A stretch of 6,193 nucleotides of DNA. Source: Oscillospiraceae bacterium. GTDB lineage: Bacteria; Bacillota; Clostridia; Oscillospirales; Oscillospiraceae. The notes under the pieces are model-generated. The model was given only the letters and a program-made list of their open reading frames with translations. It did no database searches and was not told the origin of the DNA. Made by a program: the position numbers and the translations under genes. The stretch covers positions 1-6,193 of the forward strand of contig WQRL01000117.1 of assembly GCA_009786775.1 (NCBI GenBank). Direction: 5' to 3'. This document shows, piece after piece, positions 5,063-6,193 of this stretch. Within the stretch, counting starts at the first letter, position 1, and each line of letters starts with the position of its first letter.

Positions 5063-6193
5063 GATGCCCATGATAAATATATAGGCAGGATACTTGATAA
5101 TAGATATGAAATACTGGAACTAATCGGTACAGGCGGGATGGCGCTGGTTTATAAAGCGCGCTGTCACCGGCTCAACCGGATGGTTGCAATAAAAATACTA
5201 AAGGAAGACCTTGCCGGTGATGAGGAGTTTCAAAGACGCTTCTACACCGAGTCGCAAGCGGTCGCCATGCTTTCGCATCCCAATATCGTCGCAGTTTATG
5301 ATGTCAGCAGGGCGGGGAATACAGAATATATTGTTATGGAACTAATTGAGGGCATAACCCTCAAGCAGTACATAAATAGAAAAGGCCTGCTCAACTGGAA
5401 AGAGGCTTTGCATTTTACAACCCAGATAACCAAAGCTCTCAGCCATGCGCATTCACGGGGTATAATCCACCGTGACATAAAGCCACATAACATAATGATA
5501 TTAAAAGACGGAAGCGTAAAAGTTGCCGACTTCGGCATTGCGCGCCTTCTTACTGTGTCTAACACCCTCACTCAGGAAGCTCTCGGCTCTGTACACTACA
5601 TTTCCCCCGAACAGGCCAAGGGCGGGCATGTGGATGCTAGGTCGGATATCTATTCCCTCGGCGTTGTTATGTACGAGATGCTCACCAGCCGGCTTCCCTT
5701 TGTAGGCGATTCTGCTGTATCTGTGGCAATTCAGCATATCAGCGCGATTCCGCTGATGCCAAGGGATATAAACCCTGAAGTGCCCATTGGGCTTGAGGAT
5801 ATAACCATGCACGCCATGGAGCCTGATTTGAATGTACGCTTCACGACAGCCGAAGAGATGCTCAGTGATCTAGAAGAGTTTCGCAAAAATCCCTCCATAG
5901 TGTTTAACTATGCCCTTCCAAATGCACGTCCTAGTGCGGATGATGAGGAAGCATTTGTAGGGTTTCCTGTGGCTTCGCCCAGGCAGCAGCAAGCCACAGG
6001 GCCGGTTAGTCAAAATTCACAGGCGCTGCAAAGGGTAAATAGTCATCAAAACCAGCATACTGCACCACTGAGAAAGCCGAATGGGGCAGCCCCTCAAGGA
6101 AATCCAAAGAGGCCGCCGGAGCGCAGGGCTCCCGCCAGGCCGGATCAAGATTTAGCTCCGAAATCCGGGCGCAAGCCTAAGACAAAACATAAA
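5060..6193 (+). CDS. prkC: PrkC/PknB-type Ser/Thr protein kinase, N-terminal part (runs off the window)
   Basis: A Hanks-type kinase open for 378 codons to the last base. The kinase domain is complete (about residues 16-275): glycine loop GTGGMALVYKA (23-33), Lys45 in VAIKIL, helix-C Glu64, the catalytic loop HRDIKPHN with Asp139 and Asn144, Asp157 in DFGIAR, an activation segment rich in Ser/Thr (165-171) for probable autophosphorylation, then GSVHYISPEQA and DIYSLGVVMYEML. HRD marks it as an RD kinase. From about 285 to 378 the chain is low in hydrophobics, rich in Gln and Pro, and strongly basic near the end (about 13 Lys/Arg in the last 42), resembling a cytoplasmic juxtamembrane linker. 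In the family a single membrane helix and extracellular PASTA repeats that sense muropeptides follow; here they would lie past the window, so membrane topology is inferred. It pairs with PrpC just upstream. The start is GTG 5060, chosen from the spacing to GGGAGG. Confidence 0.94.
   Translation, partial: MDAHDKYIGRILDNRYEILELIGTGGMALVYKARCHRLNRMVAIKILKEDLAGDEEFQRRFYTESQAVAMLSHPNIVAVYDVSRAGNTEYIVMELIEGITLKQYINRKGLLNWKEALHFTTQITKALSHAHSRGIIHRDIKPHNIMILKDGSVKVADFGIARLLTVSNTLTQEALGSVHYISPEQAKGGHVDARSDIYSLGVVMYEMLTSRLPFVGDSAVSVAIQHISAIPLMPRDINPEVPIGLEDITMHAMEPDLNVRFTTAEEMLSDLEEFRKNPSIVFNYALPNARPSADDEEAFVGFPVASPRQQQATGPVSQNSQALQRVNSHQNQHTAPLRKPNGAAPQGNPKRPPERRAPARPDQDLAPKSGRKPKTKHK

Noticed and set aside
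5501..5812. Antisense open frame of 103 codons inside prkC
   Set aside because: It covers the DFG-to-APE part of a conserved kinase domain on the other strand, so its openness is explained by the codon use of prkC.
1..6193. A novel defence, mobile or signalling system
   Set aside because: Every long frame on the + strand is a known core gene in a conserved order. No repeats of CRISPR type, transposase, integrase, toxin-antitoxin pair or large non-coding region was seen.

Overview
This window is a compact run of seven genes, all on the + strand, in the order priA (3' end only), def, fmt, rsmB, rlmN, prpC, prkC (5' part only). This order is a well-known conserved cluster of Firmicutes: Bacillus subtilis has the same order, followed there by the ribosome GTPase gene rsgA/cpgA. 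The gene order, strong GGAGG-type ribosome binding sites, two GTG starts (def, prkC), frequent AGG and ATA codons and a moderate GC content (just under half by eye) point to a low- to mid-GC Gram-positive, most likely a member of Clostridia. I cannot name a genus.

Region by region: 1-294 is the C-terminus of the primosomal helicase PriA. 307-870 is peptide deformylase and 870-1778 is methionyl-tRNA formyltransferase, joined by a 1-base stop/start overlap. A 64-base gap, the largest here, carries two mutually exclusive hairpins. 1843-3243 is the 16S rRNA m5C methyltransferase RsmB, overlapping by 8 bases the 23S rRNA/tRNA m2A methyltransferase RlmN (3236-4276). 4290-5027 is a PP2C-type phosphatase (PrpC/Stp) and 5060-6193 is the kinase domain and juxtamembrane linker of a PrkC-type Ser/Thr kinase cut off by the window end. 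No stretch of 300 bases lacks a gene, and no intrinsic terminator, tRNA, rRNA, CRISPR array or mobile element was seen. The spacing suggests one polycistronic transcript.

Functionally, Fmt formylates initiator Met-tRNA and Def removes the formyl group from the finished peptide, so the two form one cycle. RsmB and RlmN modify the ribosome (RlmN perhaps also tRNA). PrpC and PrkC are an opposing phosphatase/kinase pair which, in B. subtilis, acts on translation factors and cell-wall proteins.

I did not find an undescribed system: the content is core housekeeping. The points worth a second look are small: a Ser where RlmN normally has a SAM-contacting Asn, a near-consensus sigma-A promoter inside rlmN, alternative hairpins between fmt and rsmB, an A7 tract at the rsmB/rlmN overlap, paired start codons 6 bases apart in both prpC and prkC, a hexamer repeat at the end of def, and a long basic linker in PrkC.
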